Source: Fragilaria crotonensis (taxonomy: Eukaryota > Bacillariophyta > Fragilariophyceae > Fragilariales > Fragilariaceae). Taken from it: a stretch of 64,000 nt of DNA. Of the stretch, positions 10,442 to 22,509 are shown piece by piece. The position numbers were made by a program, and so were the translations under genes. Below the pieces are notes generated by a model, which was not told the origin of the DNA, searched no databases, and was given only the letters and a program-made list of their open reading frames with translations. Where the stretch lies: assembly GCA_022925895.1 (NCBI GenBank), contig JAKSYS010000069.1:1-64000 (forward strand), given 5' to 3'. Each line of letters starts with the position of its first letter. The stretch's first letter is position 1.

Positions 10442-12185
10442 CGACGACCTATATCAGTGCTTCGACCGGGCGAAGTTAGTGGTCGGCAGTAGCTGTGTAC
10501 GACGATGAGGGGAGGAAGGAGCGGAACACGGGGATGGAGAGTTGAAAGGATTTGAGCTCCTTCCGGACTGCACGGCAGACGGAGTGCACACAGAATCTGA
10601 GAGGACTCTAGAGTAGCTAGTAGAAATAGCACTTGATGCATGATGGTACCTGGTATGTACAATGTCCTGCCTAGAGTACCTGGTCCGTAGGGTACCAGGT
10701 ACCAGTTACTTGATATCTATGCTCTCTATGCATACATTCTGACAGTTCCTAAAGTGGAGTACTGTAGTACTCCGTGGGAACGTTGGTACACTAGTACATA
10801 CCAGTCCTACTTGCGAGTTGCGAGCCAACAGCAGTGTCCTAGTACACAGTACACAGTACACAGTAAAAGGTTCGTGCATCAAGTTTTCATTGGTCACAAA
10901 GATATTTGTCCGGCGAAAAAAGCCAACCTCAATATTGGCGCTTCAAATGTTTTCAACAATTCTCATTGATTGCTGCAACAACTGAAATTTACTTTTTGCC
11001 CCTTCAAGGTAGTATCCAGAGAAGAACTAAATGTCCACTCAGCCTTTGCAGCACTACCACTGTGTACTCTGTTAGGGGTATATGATACATTTGGTGGGTA
11101 GTATTGTTTGTACACCCTCATACAAAGGTGCATGTGAACTGCACAGAACAACAACCGGCATATCATCAATTGATTGTAACTACTTCAATGCCATGCTGCC
11201 GTGAAGCACTGGTGGCAATGACACGACTACGCTTTTGAAGACATTGGCTGAGTACTTGATGCCCATATCAGCTGATTTGCTGGATGATGCTGAAGCATTT
11301 GCTGCCCTTTTGCTGCCCTTTGCTACAATGCAGTGTATTACAAAGGACATGGGATCCAAAGCCTCAGACCTCTGACCAGACTGTGTGGTAGTAATAAGAT
11401 GTGACTGCTGACAATCTTAGTAGTATTGTGTGATACTGCCGCTCCTCCTGTCACTATCTTCACCGGCATTTGGACACCAGCCACCATCGTGTTTTCCTGC
11501 TCCTTCTCTGAACTTCATATCAACCTTACTGTCAATCCTTGGTGTGGCCCTTGTTTCTCCAGTACTCTGACATTCTACATAACATCTAGGGCTGCACATA
11601 TAATGACAGTCTACACAAGCTCAACAATGATGCATTGAATTTCCCTGCAGAGCATCCCTGCTGATTGCATGACATTTACTTTGGTGGGACATGGCATTAA
11701 GCATAAAACTCATGGTATCATATCAAATTTCAAGGAGTAGTTCCAGATGAAAATCTTTTATTTGATCAATGACGATCATGGTGTGGCAGGGCAGATGCAG
11801 GGAAATAACTGTACAATTCACAACCTAGTAGTACCCTTATAGCTTTTCTCATGTTTGATTCGTTTTTGGCACCTTGCAAAGTCATGCCAATCACAAAACA
11901 AAGGCAAATGATGAACACTAACTACCATCAGCATTCTTGTTCTTGGGGAAAAGACACCATAGTTGTTGGTTCCTGAGCAACCTAACAAAATTTGATGGCA
12001 TTCTACTACTACAAGCTTACGTTTGATGGCATTTTAATACTACAACAAGCTTGCACCTAGCACAAGTTAGCTTAGAAACATTGATGAACAAACTTAAACA
12101 AAGTATTCAACTCAGAGATTTCACAGTACGGCTGGCATTTTTTTCGGTGGCAATAATACCTTTTTGGTGCAATAAACTGGTGCAA
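10442..12185. other. Gene-poor stretch right of the tRNA synthetase
   Basis: No gene recognised. The first 450 bases hold the synthetase promoter and a GTAC-rich patch (about 10640-10870, with a short GTACACA run near 10840-10865). From 11000 to 12185 only short frames without codon bias or family resemblance are seen; it reads like decayed repeat DNA. Confidence 0.4.
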
Positions 12186-12375
12186 ACTCCAAAGCACAAC
12201 TGATCAAGTTGCAATTTCATAGCTTTGTGAGCCAGGGAAGTAATCGCCACAGATTTAGAGAAGTTAATAGAAATGTTGATACTCCAAAGCACAACTGATC
12301 AAGTTGCAATTTCTTAGCTTTGTGAGCCAGGGAAGTAATCGCCACAGATTTAGAGAAGTTAATAGAAATGTTGAT
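12186..12375. repeat. Recent 95-base tandem duplication
   Basis: Two adjacent copies of 95 bases (12186-12280, 12281-12375) differ by about one base, so the duplication is recent. No coding function seen. Confidence 0.9.
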
Positions 12376-12669
12376 CATACAATTTGCAAATATGTACACT
12401 GTAAGGGTTGATTATTAGCACAGATTTCTCACGCTGGCATTAAAAAAATCAAGGGAATATGATTCAAAAACTCGAAACAATGATATCTGTATGCAACACC
12501 ATCATGGCAGATGTATTGTCTCACATTGGCATAGGATAGTTGTCGCCTTCCTGCAATATGGAAAGTGCACAACGGAGTACCACATCCTCTGATCTTGAGC
12601 AAAGATTGGGGACAGTGTTGACCCGACAATTAGGTTATGTATTTTTTACTCTAGTATGCCTGGCTGGCC

Positions 12670-12945
12670 GAATTTGACCGATTCAAAGCTGCATCAAAAG
12701 CAGCATTTTGGGGGAGGCAAGACTGGGGGCCCTAACAACCCATTCAAAGCTGCATCAAAAGCAGCATTTTGGGGGAAGACAAGGCAAGGCTGGGGGCCAG
12801 AACAACATTTGACCCATTCAAGCTGCATCAAAAGTAGCATTTTGAGGGGAGGCAAAACTGGGGGCCAGAACAACCCATTCAAATCTGCATCAACAGCAGC
12901 ATTTTGGGGGAAGGCAAGGCTGGGGGTCAGAACAACACAATTGTT
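12670..12945. repeat. Minisatellite, four diverged copies of a 61-74 base unit
   Basis: Four head-to-tail units, each with the core 'AAGCTGCATCAAAAGCAGCA' (or a one- to three-base variant) followed by a G-run and a GGCAAG/GGGGCC segment. The core holds a small hairpin (TGC...GCA). Unit length varies from about 61 to 74 bases because of small internal insertions. The plus-strand frame is open across the array but its translation is repeat-driven. Confidence 0.85.
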
Positions 12946-15559
12946 ACATGCATCACCGTCGGCTCACTCGCCGAAAGTTGATCCCAGTCCAAGCTTATCA
13001 TATGCAAGGTTTTGGGGCAATCAATTTCATGCAGCACGTGCTGTCTTCAGTCAGTCATCCATCGTTGGCTCCATCGCGTCTTTAGGCTCAATCGCGTCTC
13101 TACCAGCCAAATCAGAGGAAAGATGTACACGGAGGTAAGGGTCAGGTCATCACAAAAGTTTACCTAGGCGATGGAAACGATGGAAGGCGAGATTCCGAAA
13201 CAGGTCTAGGTCACAAAAAAATTTATTTGCCCAGTTGCTTGAGACGAAAGCAAAGGAAAAGTCTTTTGGTCCCTCAATTGCGTGCCATATAGCCCAGTCG
13301 AAACAAATGAATTAGGTTAAATGCGAGCACGGTTAGGTAGCTTCAGCATAACTAACAAAGGGAAGTTAGATAATCGAGTCTGAGGAAGGTGTTGGGAACA
13401 AGACGTAGAAAGTAATCGAAAATTTAATTAATGACGGAAAGAAAGGTTTCAAGTACCAACTCGACTTCTCATATTCATGAATTCATGAATTGCTAGATAG
13501 TGTTTGGTTTTTTAATGCTCAATATTCAATACTCGCAGCTTTTGTCTTATCAGCACAAAGGATTCCACACTTTTTGAAAGGTCGTATCTCAGGTCAAGAC
13601 GAGGATGCTACATGTTCTTCGCACATTATGTGCCTGCGCTTTGCAACTGCAGACACGTCATCTTGTACGTATTTGTCTCGCTAGTCGTAGGAAGTGATTT
13701 CAATTTCGTTTGTGAAGTTGGTAGTAACAACATGGAACACTCATCTCTCATGAAAAAGCCTTGGACTTCCCGCTTTTTAGGTGATACTTTTTCGATCGAC
13801 CTGCACGCGCCATGGAGTGATTGACTAAGCCATTTTCAAATTCACCATCTTTGTAAATTCGAGGAATCTGTTTGACGCAATCGCTTCCTTATGTGATCAT
13901 TAACCCCGTCAAGTACCTTTCGAAGCGTTGGCGAATGTGGTTCTGTTTACAAGAGATCGTGATATTAAAAAGGTATGCAAATCCGTTTATATCTTCGGGT
14001 AGATTGTCCTTGCAATTGCGATACAAAGCCAATGCTTCTCAAAATCAATCGCATTCCGTTGTTTCGACATCTTTGTCTGGAGTTATCATTCCCTTCTGAT
14101 ATCATTGAGCCGAAAGAATTAAGACCAGACACAAATTTGAAAAAGGAGGCTCGAATCTCAATCTGAAATGAGGACATAATTCGTGCCAATGAGCATTTCG
14201 TCTCCACTCAACCAACGCTTCCTCCAAACCAACATCCGATTTTATACCTCTATGAACTTGCGTTTTCTTCATCTCGGTGACGGTCGCTTGAATTCAGAAA
14301 GGTCGATCACATAACAATACGGTAAAAGAAGAAACTCGAGTAACTATCCTCCAATTTCGGAACTGTATGCAAAATATGGTAAAGCATCGAAGGACTGACA
14401 ATCTTGTGCAAGATATTAAACATTCTAGTTATATGAGATTGCGTCGAACAATCCTCCGAACCTGAATGAAACGAAACTTCCGTCCAAATCCAAAGCAATC
14501 TGCAAGAAATAAACCAAATATCTGTTGCGTATCGAACGATGTGTGATAGACTTCCGACTTCCGTTGGGTAGAAATACAAAACAAAAGATAAACAGGAAGA
14601 TAAGAATAAACTATATTCCCTGAGATAAATTCTCTCGTTCCCATCACCAAACCAAAAGTATTCAATGATCATTTTGGCAACAAGGATTCAAGAGCAACAT
14701 TTTCATGATTGAAATCTTCATGCTTGATCTTGAAAATCACGAGTTTCTCTTGCGCTTTCTTTTGTGTCGTCTCAATACTTCGTAAAGTGGTTACACCCGA
14801 ACATTATAGATATTCGATTTGATGGAATTTCAACAAGACAATTTAATATGTGTTGATATATTTTTAGGATGTGTGTTTTGCGTAAGGTGTTCCTTCGATT
14901 GTCTCTGCGTTGGATTATTTGGCATATGCGCCATTCGTATATGACCTCAAGAGTGTAAATGGTCATGACTCTGTTGCTGACAACACATAACTGTTAAAAT
15001 TTAGTGTGCCGGTGAAGGCATGTCCATTTATTGGTAAGGGCTTGATTTGTCGTCAACGTCAAATCACGATCTCGTTCAGCTTACAAATTTCAATAATGAA
15101 TTATCCTCTTTAGATGCGCAGAAGTGTTTAATGGAATGAAGAAAGAGGTATCAGTTTCTTCTATTGATTCTGATCATGCCAATGCCTTACAAGTAGGTAT
15201 ACATTTTGAAGCCACACGATTCGCATGGCAAGCTCTTTATCTACAAAAATAATAATTCTGAAACCTAGTAGTGGTGCATTTGTTTCGGACCAAGTTGTGG
15301 AGTACGAAAGGTCGCTCGTGACACGTTGATGCCTCAGTACCGGTACCAAGCAGGGATTTCCTCGATGGATGAGTGATAGGGGGTCCTATTCGTGTAGACT
15401 GTAGGATGCATGGAGGAACAAGTTCGGTCTGCCCTCTGCCCCAAGAGTCATACGTGGACGGCCATGCACGGAGACAATTCTGTTCTGCATGATAAACATC
15501 CCGAGGAACAGAGAGTGCCAACGTCATGTTATCTTTGTCCAATTGTTGCGATCCCTCTT
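12946..15559. other. Gene-poor AT-rich stretch
   Basis: I recognise no gene. Short frames on both strands (for example around 13490-14210 and 14300-14670) show no conserved motifs, no consistent codon use and no paired splice signals. It may be very old repeat DNA. Confidence 0.35.
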
Positions 15560-15826
15560 CACTCTTGTCTTTGTCTGAGTCCGGAATCCCGACTCGTCAG
15601 TGGGTGTTTTTAAAAGCAGTCTCGAGTCCGGACTCATATCATACAGATGCAGCGAGCGGTATGTAGAAATATTGAGTATCCTTGAGGCCCATCACTCTTG
15701 TCTTTGTCTGAGTCCGGAATCCCGACTCGTCGGTGCGCTGTTTTTAAGAGCAGTCTGGAGTCCGGACTCATATCATTCAGATGCAGCGAGCGGTATGTAG
15801 GAATATTGAGTATCCTTGAGGCCCAT
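15560..15826. repeat. Tandem duplication of a 133-base unit
   Basis: Two adjacent copies (15560-15692 and 15693-15826) with only a few differences. Each contains two copies of GAGTCCGGA-type words in opposite orientation, so each unit can fold on itself. Confidence 0.88.
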
Positions 15827-15874
15827 CCAAATATGGCTAGAAGAACTCGCGACTCAAAGTTGACCCCAGGTCAC

Positions 15875-15988
15875 TTTTTTCTTAAAAAAAGACCGACCTA
15901 ACGGGAGAAATAAGCCCTGTAAAACAAATTAACTGTTAGTTTTTTTCTAAAAAGACCGACCTAATGGGAGAAATTAGTCCTATAAAAC
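15875..15988. repeat. Direct repeat of about 50 bases
   Basis: A T-run, an A-run, then 'AAGACCGACCTAA' and a GGGAGAAAT tail occur at 15875-15926 and again at 15940-15988, a spacing of about 65 bases, with several mismatches. Confidence 0.7.
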
Positions 15989-16179
15989 ACATCAACAAGG
16001 GATCGAACTTTTTCCTGGTGAATAACAAATTTGGCGTGGTTGAAGCTATAGCAAATCCAGGACCCTCAAGATATCGTGCAATTCATGTGATGAGCCAACA
16101 CTTGCTCTTTCTTATCAAGGGCAATCTAATTGATGAGAATAAAAATGAGGGAATGCCTACCTTTGTAATGGCAACTACT

Positions 16180-16310
16180 ATGATACATGCTATTGCAATA
16201 CTGCAGTACTGTGTATTTGTGCCTCCAATGAAGATACATGCTATTGCAATACTACAGTACTTTTTTCTTGGTTCTCCAAGCAAATAGGTGTATTTGTGCC
16301 TCCAATGAAA
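16180..16310. repeat. Short interspersed direct repeats
   Basis: The word 'ATACATGCTATTGCAATACT' occurs twice (about 16182 and 16231), and 'GTATTTGTGCCTCCAATGAA' occurs twice (about 16211 and 16289). They look like remains of a duplicated unit. Confidence 0.7.
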
Positions 16311-16315
16311 TTCTT

Positions 16316-16702
16316 CATATCTTTAATCTTCAGACAACTTCAATCTGGACAGCACAGAGTCCAAGCATGGTGCACTAGTTAGTAATGTGGCAGTATATCA
16401 TCTCTGAGCAGAGTGTTGCATGCAAGGATGTACTTTGTCTCCATGATGGTGGTTCTGTAATGTCCTCATTCTCTTCCAATAGTATTGAGAGAAAATCAAA
16501 CAAACAGGCATATCTTTAATCTTCAGACAACTTCAATCTGGACAGCACAGAGTCCAAGCATGGTGCACTAGTTAGTACTGTGGCAGTATATCATCTCTGA
16601 GCAGAGTGTTGCATGCAAGGCTGTACTTTGTCTCCATGATGGTGGTTATGTCATGTCCTCATTCTCTTCCAAATAGTATTGAGAGAAAATCAAACAAACA
16701 GG
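16316..16702. repeat. Recent 193-base tandem duplication
   Basis: Two adjacent copies (16316-16508 and 16509-16702) differ at only a few positions and by one inserted base. No gene recognised within. Confidence 0.9.
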
Positions 16703-17511
16703 TCTCTTTTTTAACCTGTACTAGGACACAAAGTTCATTATTAAAGATCTTTCCTTCCAAGAACCAACAGAAGGATGAGATGCAACTCTTACAGGATCTG
16801 AACTGTACCTGGGTGGCAACATCAATTGCAAGTGGTCATGTATTCCAGATGGGTTGTCAACCAGCCAACTCAAGCATCCTCCCAGGAGAAAGAGAAGTAA
16901 GTGATAGGCAGTTTGGTGTCATCAATAAATAGTATTATAATGAGCATGTATCCCAACCCATATATCCCACTTCCTTTTCTTTCTTGGTATCTTGTACGTT
17001 CCTCCAACATCCAAGTCCTGGTTCTCCACCTGCCAGACACTAAGATTCAAGGTCAAGTGTTTTGTGTCCACTGTAGTCACTTGTTTTTGATTGTTGCCAT
17101 CAGCTTCTTTCCGCTTGTTGACACCCGATATCAAGTCATCACATTGTCAACATTCTTCCCGTATGACCGACAACTTCACAAGAAGCTTGTCGGGGTCTAT
17201 GTCACAACCACCACGGTTGCCATGGCATTGCCAGCATCAACCTGCTGCCCCTTTTTCGGCTTTCCCTTTTTCTTCCTCCTCTGACGAGGAGGCTTGCAAG
17301 GCTTTCCTTTCTCCAAAGGAGGCAAAGCACCGACAACTGAAAGAGAAATGCTGTCACTGGCAGCAGTTTTGGCCTGCCCCACTTGAACAATTCTCATCTT
17401 TGCAGCAGTGAATTTTCTGTACCGATGGTTTGTATGATTGATATGGGAGTCCTTCGCTTCATCAACCCTCCCACATTCCATCGGGATGGGATAAAGACAT
17501 ACAGTGTTGGA
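16703..17511. other. Gene-poor stretch with unrecognised frames
   Basis: A minus-strand frame (17197-17481, 94 residues) has a Lys/Arg/Pro/Gly-rich segment, but I recognise no family. It may be part of the same decayed unit as the SPRY-like fragment next to it. Confidence 0.3.
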
Positions 17512-18078
17512 TCACACGGCCATCCAGCTGATGGCCACACCGTGACCAAATTTGACCGCCGTGCCATAAAACTTGGTAAACTTATCCGGTTTCAAACCGT
17601 GTCCAACTCCGTGGTGAGGTCTTTGCGATCCTCGCATCGAGATAGTGTCAGTAGAACCGCCTTCATATTTGTTACCATTGTCATCAATGCCCCAAAAGAG
17701 CGACGACTGTTGCAAGGAATTTCGTTCGTCAAAGGACGAAAACGAACTTGTTGTCACGCCAACCAAGTACCCACCACCAAGGGACTTTCCAGTTTCACGA
17801 AAAGGGCGTTTGATCGCGACGCGAAAACCAATGGCTTTACGGCGAAGAGGTCTTCCATTGGACAGAGTATTTACACTGGGAATATGTTGCGCAGTCCTGA
17901 TCGATTTTCCTTCCGAGGCTCCAACCGGCAAGGTGGCGATATTTAGGAATTCATCGCCGACAATTAAACAATTTTCTGTCCTATGCATACCTAAATTGAT
18001 AGGCGCTTCCCAGTGAGGATTAAAAAGGGACGCATTCTCTGTCGGCCACACCGTGACCAAATTTGACCGCCGTGCCAT
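17512..18078 (-). pseudogene. SPRY-domain-like gene fragment
   Basis: A minus-strand open frame of 188 residues with features of a SPRY domain: 'IGFRVAIKRPF', 'GGGYLVGVTTSSFSS', 'SLFWGIDDNGNKYEGG' and, near the end, 'KFYGTAVKFGHG' (compare the usual YG-x-x-F-x-x-GD segment). SPRY domains are protein-binding modules. The frame stops right after the last strand, so the C-terminal half of the domain is missing, and nothing upstream gives a clear start. It is flanked by exact 70-base repeats of its own 3' part. I read it as a partial, probably dead copy of a host or transposon-borne gene. The plus-strand frame over the same interval is a shadow. Confidence 0.45.
17533..17602. repeat. 70-base direct repeat, left copy
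   Basis: Identical over 70 bases to 18044-18113, 511 bases away, in the same orientation. It codes (minus strand) for the 'KFYGTAVKFGHG' end of the SPRY-like fragment. Confidence 0.92.
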
Positions 18079-18113
18079 AAAACTTGGTAAACTTATCCGG
18101 TTTCAAACCGTGT
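18044..18113. repeat. 70-base direct repeat, right copy
   Basis: Exact second copy of 17533-17602. Here the sequence sits in front of the SPRY-like frame rather than at its end, consistent with a local tandem duplication that lost the rest of one copy. Confidence 0.92.
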
Positions 18114-21075
18114 ACATTTGGGAGGATGAAGAATCATTTGGCCCTGCAGCCCAGGACATCCTCAGTCTACATACTGTACCATGCAAGGCATTGTGCACAT
18201 CAAAGTGCGACAAGTTCCCAAGGTTGTTGCTCATGCCAATGGAGTAGCCAAACCATTGTCAACAGCACTCCACCTTTGCAAGAGAACAATGTTCAAGGCG
18301 CGCAATCGCAAGATTTTGTAGTCAATATCATCAGCATTGTCATTGACCTCAGAACCCTTGTGAAGGGCAGTCGCAAGTTCTGACCGGTCCACCATGCCGT
18401 CAGCCATGCCAACACTTCCTTTCTGTTGACAGAATTTGACAGAGTCGGAAGGGCTTCACCGTCCACCATTGGTGACACCGGCTGCAAACCCGAGTTCCCC
18501 TCAGTGCTGTCCTTGATCACAGAGTACACCTGCGGGAAGCAACGACTCCCAAGAGTAACCATGTTAACTACCAAATTACGGAGGATGCCCTTGTCTACAT
18601 ATCCATTTGCAGAGTAGGGAGCCATTCTGAGGAACTTGGTGCCAGACTCCTTCCATTAGCACAGGAGGATCCTGGTTCCAATTGCCAACATAGTCCCCAC
18701 CACATCAGCCAATATAGCCCTTGTAGTCCCCTTTGCTTCCGACTTCCGAAGCTCAGAACAGTGTCTCGTGAGCCTCAAGCCCATCACATCTGATGTGTCA
18801 ATATTGACAACGAGCGATGTCAACAAATGAGTCTTTGTCGGATCAACGATCCAACAAGACTCGGATAGCTCATTATGACGGTGACACCCATCAGCAAAGA
18901 GGCCGCCCTTTTTGCGCTGTTGGAACAGAGAAGGAGCTGCGGGTACAACCGTCAAAATAATTTGCACAATGACCCATTAACTCAGTAAAGGACCGCTAAA
19001 CAAAAGTAAAGGACGAAACATCACGGCCGTCACAAGTCACTTTCCTGGGCGGTCAAGTGCCCGGAACACCGACATCTCTCTTGTGACGTTCCCTTTGACA
19101 GTAGAATACCCCTCAATGAGGAAGGAACAAATTTGCAGCCCTGCAAACCAATTTCCTGCCTGACAATTGCTCACAGGAACTCCACTTGGTTTTCAATGCG
19201 CGAATAGAGCATTTGGAACTGGTCATGCTGCTGGTCAGGAACATTCTCATGATCCATCACCAACTTGATTGCCTTATCAAACATTGTATCACTGTTGCTT
19301 AATTCAATGCATCGGAACACACCACATGTTTCTGTCTAATTTGCATGGATTCTGTTCGCAACATCCCGTGAATGCGAATCATGAATCTCATGAATTCCCC
19401 TTCTATAAATGGCATCCAACCTCTACTGGCTTGAAGACTCGCTTTCATCATCATCATCCACTAACACGTCTTCCTCCCTCTGATGATGATTCATGTTCAC
19501 CGCTGTTGTAATCATCCTCGCGCATGTCTAGGATGTAGTAGCCATGATTATCCTCCTCGTCAGAGTTATCGAATTCAGAGTGATTCATCCCATTTCTTTG
19601 TGTTGCCAGCGCTCTTGCAACTTGCAACAACCTTATCTTCTTCCTAACAGTTTTTGTCAACTTTCAGTGACAACCATTGACTGTTTTGACTCCAAGTCTG
19701 AGTGATCCCTGCCTTTCTCTGTTGATGTTTCCTCCGCTGGAAGCTGGAAGTATATTATAACCAGCAAGGGAAATGCCAATGGAACTATCAAGAAGTAGGG
19801 CAACAATTGATGAGCAGGTTGTACCATGGAAGAAAGGACCAACCAATGAACTAGCAACAAGAGTCAGAAAATACCATACTGCATGTATGGTAGGATTTTT
19901 TATTCCCTCCAATATGTAGTGCTCTAATGATGACACATCAATCAGCCCCCTCTCCCACAGAACCTGCAGCACCATACCCTTAAGTGGCCCCTCCCATCCC
20001 AGATTAACACGCCCTCTGTCCTCATAAAGGTCAACACCATTTTTGTCGAGAACTTCTGGAGCTCATTTCTTGGTATTGTTGCTTTGCTGCTGAAGTGTGA
20101 CATTTGCTGCGGCGAAGAGCATCTCTTTGATCATTCTACAAAGCTTCATTTTCCCCTGTGGATTGATCGTACCTTTGCTGCTCATACTCTGTGTGACAAA
20201 TACTATGGTCCGATATCTTCAGCAGGTTTGAAGATCATGGATTGTGTCTAACCAATCTGCAATAGAGGTGTTTACTCACCAAGGAATCCAGCAGTGTATA
20301 AAAGAAGTATTGTGTCTCTAGTCAACATGGTTGTGATCCTCCAAAGTGTTAAGTAGACGTGTGGTGAATTGCTTTGAGATCCTGATTGTGTTTTTGCGCG
20401 TCTCCTTGCCTGTGATCAGAATGGAAAGAAACTCATACACTGGATACAGTAGCACGAAAGAATTGACTACATCTCCGAATAGAAGACTCATTTGGAAGCT
20501 ATTCCAACCCCCTCGATGTTTGCCCCAATGTAAAAGTACATAAGAAATGGTAATTCTGTGAGGAGAAGGTTTGATAAGTCTTTAATGTCTCATTTGGTGT
20601 TTGAACATATCTGTAAGTCCCCTTGTTTGCCATTTGTTTCATCAACTCATCTGCTGTCAACATCAGAAGGTGGCGGGTTTTACATGTAACAAATTTGGTA
20701 CGTGTACCATTTTTTTTTGAGTCCAGTACAGTGCGTAATATTTTTTTCCTCTGTACTATGTATGACTTTGTCTTATATCCCTTGTACTTGTTTTTTTATC
20801 CAGTACAGATGGCGCACCATCTCATGGTACAATCAACATTTTATCGTTTGTGTACCATAGCTGTTGATGTAGTAACATTTAGCTGTGGCCGTAAAACCCC
20901 TTTTCGTTGGGTGTAACGTCGTCCATTGCTCACCATTTTGTTTTGTATTGTAATAACTATGGCTGTACTCGTGGCTAACAAGTATCCAGAGTACGGTACC
21001 CCACTATTTTCCATTCTTCAATTGCTATCTACAACTCAACACCAACTAACGCGTTGAATTCAATTCAATGCAAAC
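18114..21075. other. Gene-poor stretch, decayed unrecognised sequence
   Basis: Several minus-strand frames of 65-110 residues (18293-18625, 18656-18967, 19454-19660, 19664-19975) have protein-like composition but no motif I can assign. They may be remnants of one old mobile element or gene running leftwards. Around 20650-20900 the sequence is T-rich. No RNA gene seen. Confidence 0.3.
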
Positions 21076-21400
21076 TCAACAAATGGTCACCCGTTGTGGC
21101 TGTTCTCGACATGGTGCCCTGCTGTGCCGTGCACCGGCCAGCCTGTCTCTGCTGGATTGAGGCATGCCGGGGACTGCAAGAGGCATCTAAAGTTTACTCC
21201 ACTGGATGGCGGGTTCACTTTCATATCACCTTGACTTCTATTGGCAACAACAAGCGGTCACCAGGTGTGGCTTTTCTCCTCTTGGTGCACTTCTATGCTG
21301 TGCTCCGGCCTGTCTCTGGATGGAGGCATGCCGGTGACTGCAAGAGGCATAAAAGAGTTAAGTCCACTGGATGGCGGGTCCACTTTCATATTGCAAGCCA
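21076..21400. repeat. Diverged tandem duplication of about 170 bases
   Basis: Two copies (starting near 21076 and 21246) share 'GTCTCTG...GGATGGAGGCATG', 'ACTGCAAGAGGCAT' and 'CCACTGGATGGCGGG'. The core 'GTCTCTGGATGGAGGCATG' also occurs, inverted, in the minisatellite on the other side of Har-1 (26625-26780). Confidence 0.75.
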
Positions 21401-21843
21401 TGAGTTTCATCAGAATTGTCATCACTGGAGCCAGTGCTGTAGCTGTAATAAAGAGTGTCATTGTTGTTAGCAATTTCCTTGAGGTTGTCACCAAAACAGA
21501 CTTTGCAGATCAATCTACTACGACACTAGTACCTGCTGATTTCTGGCACTGCACAGTGGCACTCCTTCTTCTGCTTTATTCCTGCTACTGTATTATCTGC
21601 AATCCTCAGGATGAGCTCTCTATTTGAACAATTTTCACCTTTCTTCACCATTGCTGGTTCTTTGCTTACCTCTCCAGAATGTGCTTTGTCTTTCAATTCA
21701 TAGTGTCGTATGCATGTTTGTGTGTTTTGTAATTTTTTGTGCCTCCTCGTGCTGTGCATTGTTGCTGGTTGGTTTCCAGTATGTTCATGCTGTTCCTTTT
21801 ACCTGTGTTTCCTACTGTAGTACATTCATGTCCTTTGAACTTT

Positions 21844-21874
21844 TTTGAATACCATGTGTCACATGGTATTCAAA
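21844..21874. repeat. Perfect 15-1-15 palindrome
   Basis: Arms 21844-21858 and 21860-21874 are exact reverse complements ('TTTGAATACCATGTG') around a single T. It could form a hairpin or cruciform. No role can be assigned. Confidence 0.9.
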
Positions 21875-21956
21875 TTTTATCCATATTGTGCACAACGGCA
21901 ATGTACATTTGTAAAGTTTATATAGTAGTCTGTTCAAACCCAATATATGTATAGGG

Positions 21957-22045
21957 ATCGGTATATAGTGTAGTTGGTTCAACCTCCATGTTGAGGAACC
22001 TCCTGAGTGAGGTTGTGGGTTCAAATCCTGCAGAAAAATCAAAAA
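21957..22045 (+). repeat. tRNA-like sequence with RNA polymerase III boxes (possible SINE or tRNA relic)
   Basis: Contains 'TAGTGTAGTTGG' (A-box-like, about 21966) and 'GGGTTCAAATCC' (B-box-like, about 22017) at tRNA-like spacing. The T-arm can pair around TTCAAAT and a hairpin fits a long variable arm, as in Leu/Ser tRNAs. The acceptor ends do not pair and the anticodon arm is poor, so it is not a working tRNA. An A-rich tail follows. A tRNA-derived SINE end or a relic is the best guess. Confidence 0.3.
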
Positions 22046-22227
22046 CCTCTATAAATTCAATCTCCTCACATCGCCGCATGTACTGTGTGTAGGGTACTAC
22101 TATATTGGGACTCAGGCCGATGCTTACGGACATTCGGGACTGCAAAACAAACCACAACTTACGACATTTTCGTCGCCGTTTGTAGAATCCCCGATGCTTA
22201 CAATGACTTTCAGAGTTACAAACCAAC

Positions 22228-22258
22228 TTCTCCGTTTGTAGATTCTACAAACGGAGAA
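22228..22258. repeat. Perfect 15-1-15 palindrome at the Har-1 left end
   Basis: Arms 'TTCTCCGTTTGTAGA' and its exact reverse complement around one T. The half-site CGTTTGTAGA recurs singly near 22176 and 22282, so this may be a transposase or companion-protein binding site. Confidence 0.85.
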
Positions 22259-22509
22259 ATATTCTTCAAACGGTGACGCCCCGTTTGTAGATCGAAATGT
22301 TCCAAACCATGAAATAATTATTCGATTACACAGCGAGATCGAATCATCATCAACACCACGAATTCAGGAGAAAAATCCCAGTTTATCACATACTCCAAGA
22401 AGAAGAAGAAGACACTCCAGTCACTGCATAGACTCCAGTCTAGTTGCTCAGCACTGCATAGACGTTGAGTCTAGTCCTCACTGCACATACGTCAAGGCGT
22501 AGGTGACCA

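Noticed and set aside
12670-12945. CRISPR-like array
   Set aside because: Units are head-to-tail minisatellite copies with no unique spacers, in a eukaryotic context.
12656-13138. 160-codon frame through the minisatellite
   Set aside because: The open frame comes from the repeat unit and has no features beyond it.
17383-17946. 187-codon plus-strand frame opposite the SPRY-like fragment
   Set aside because: The minus-strand frame has domain features; this one does not.
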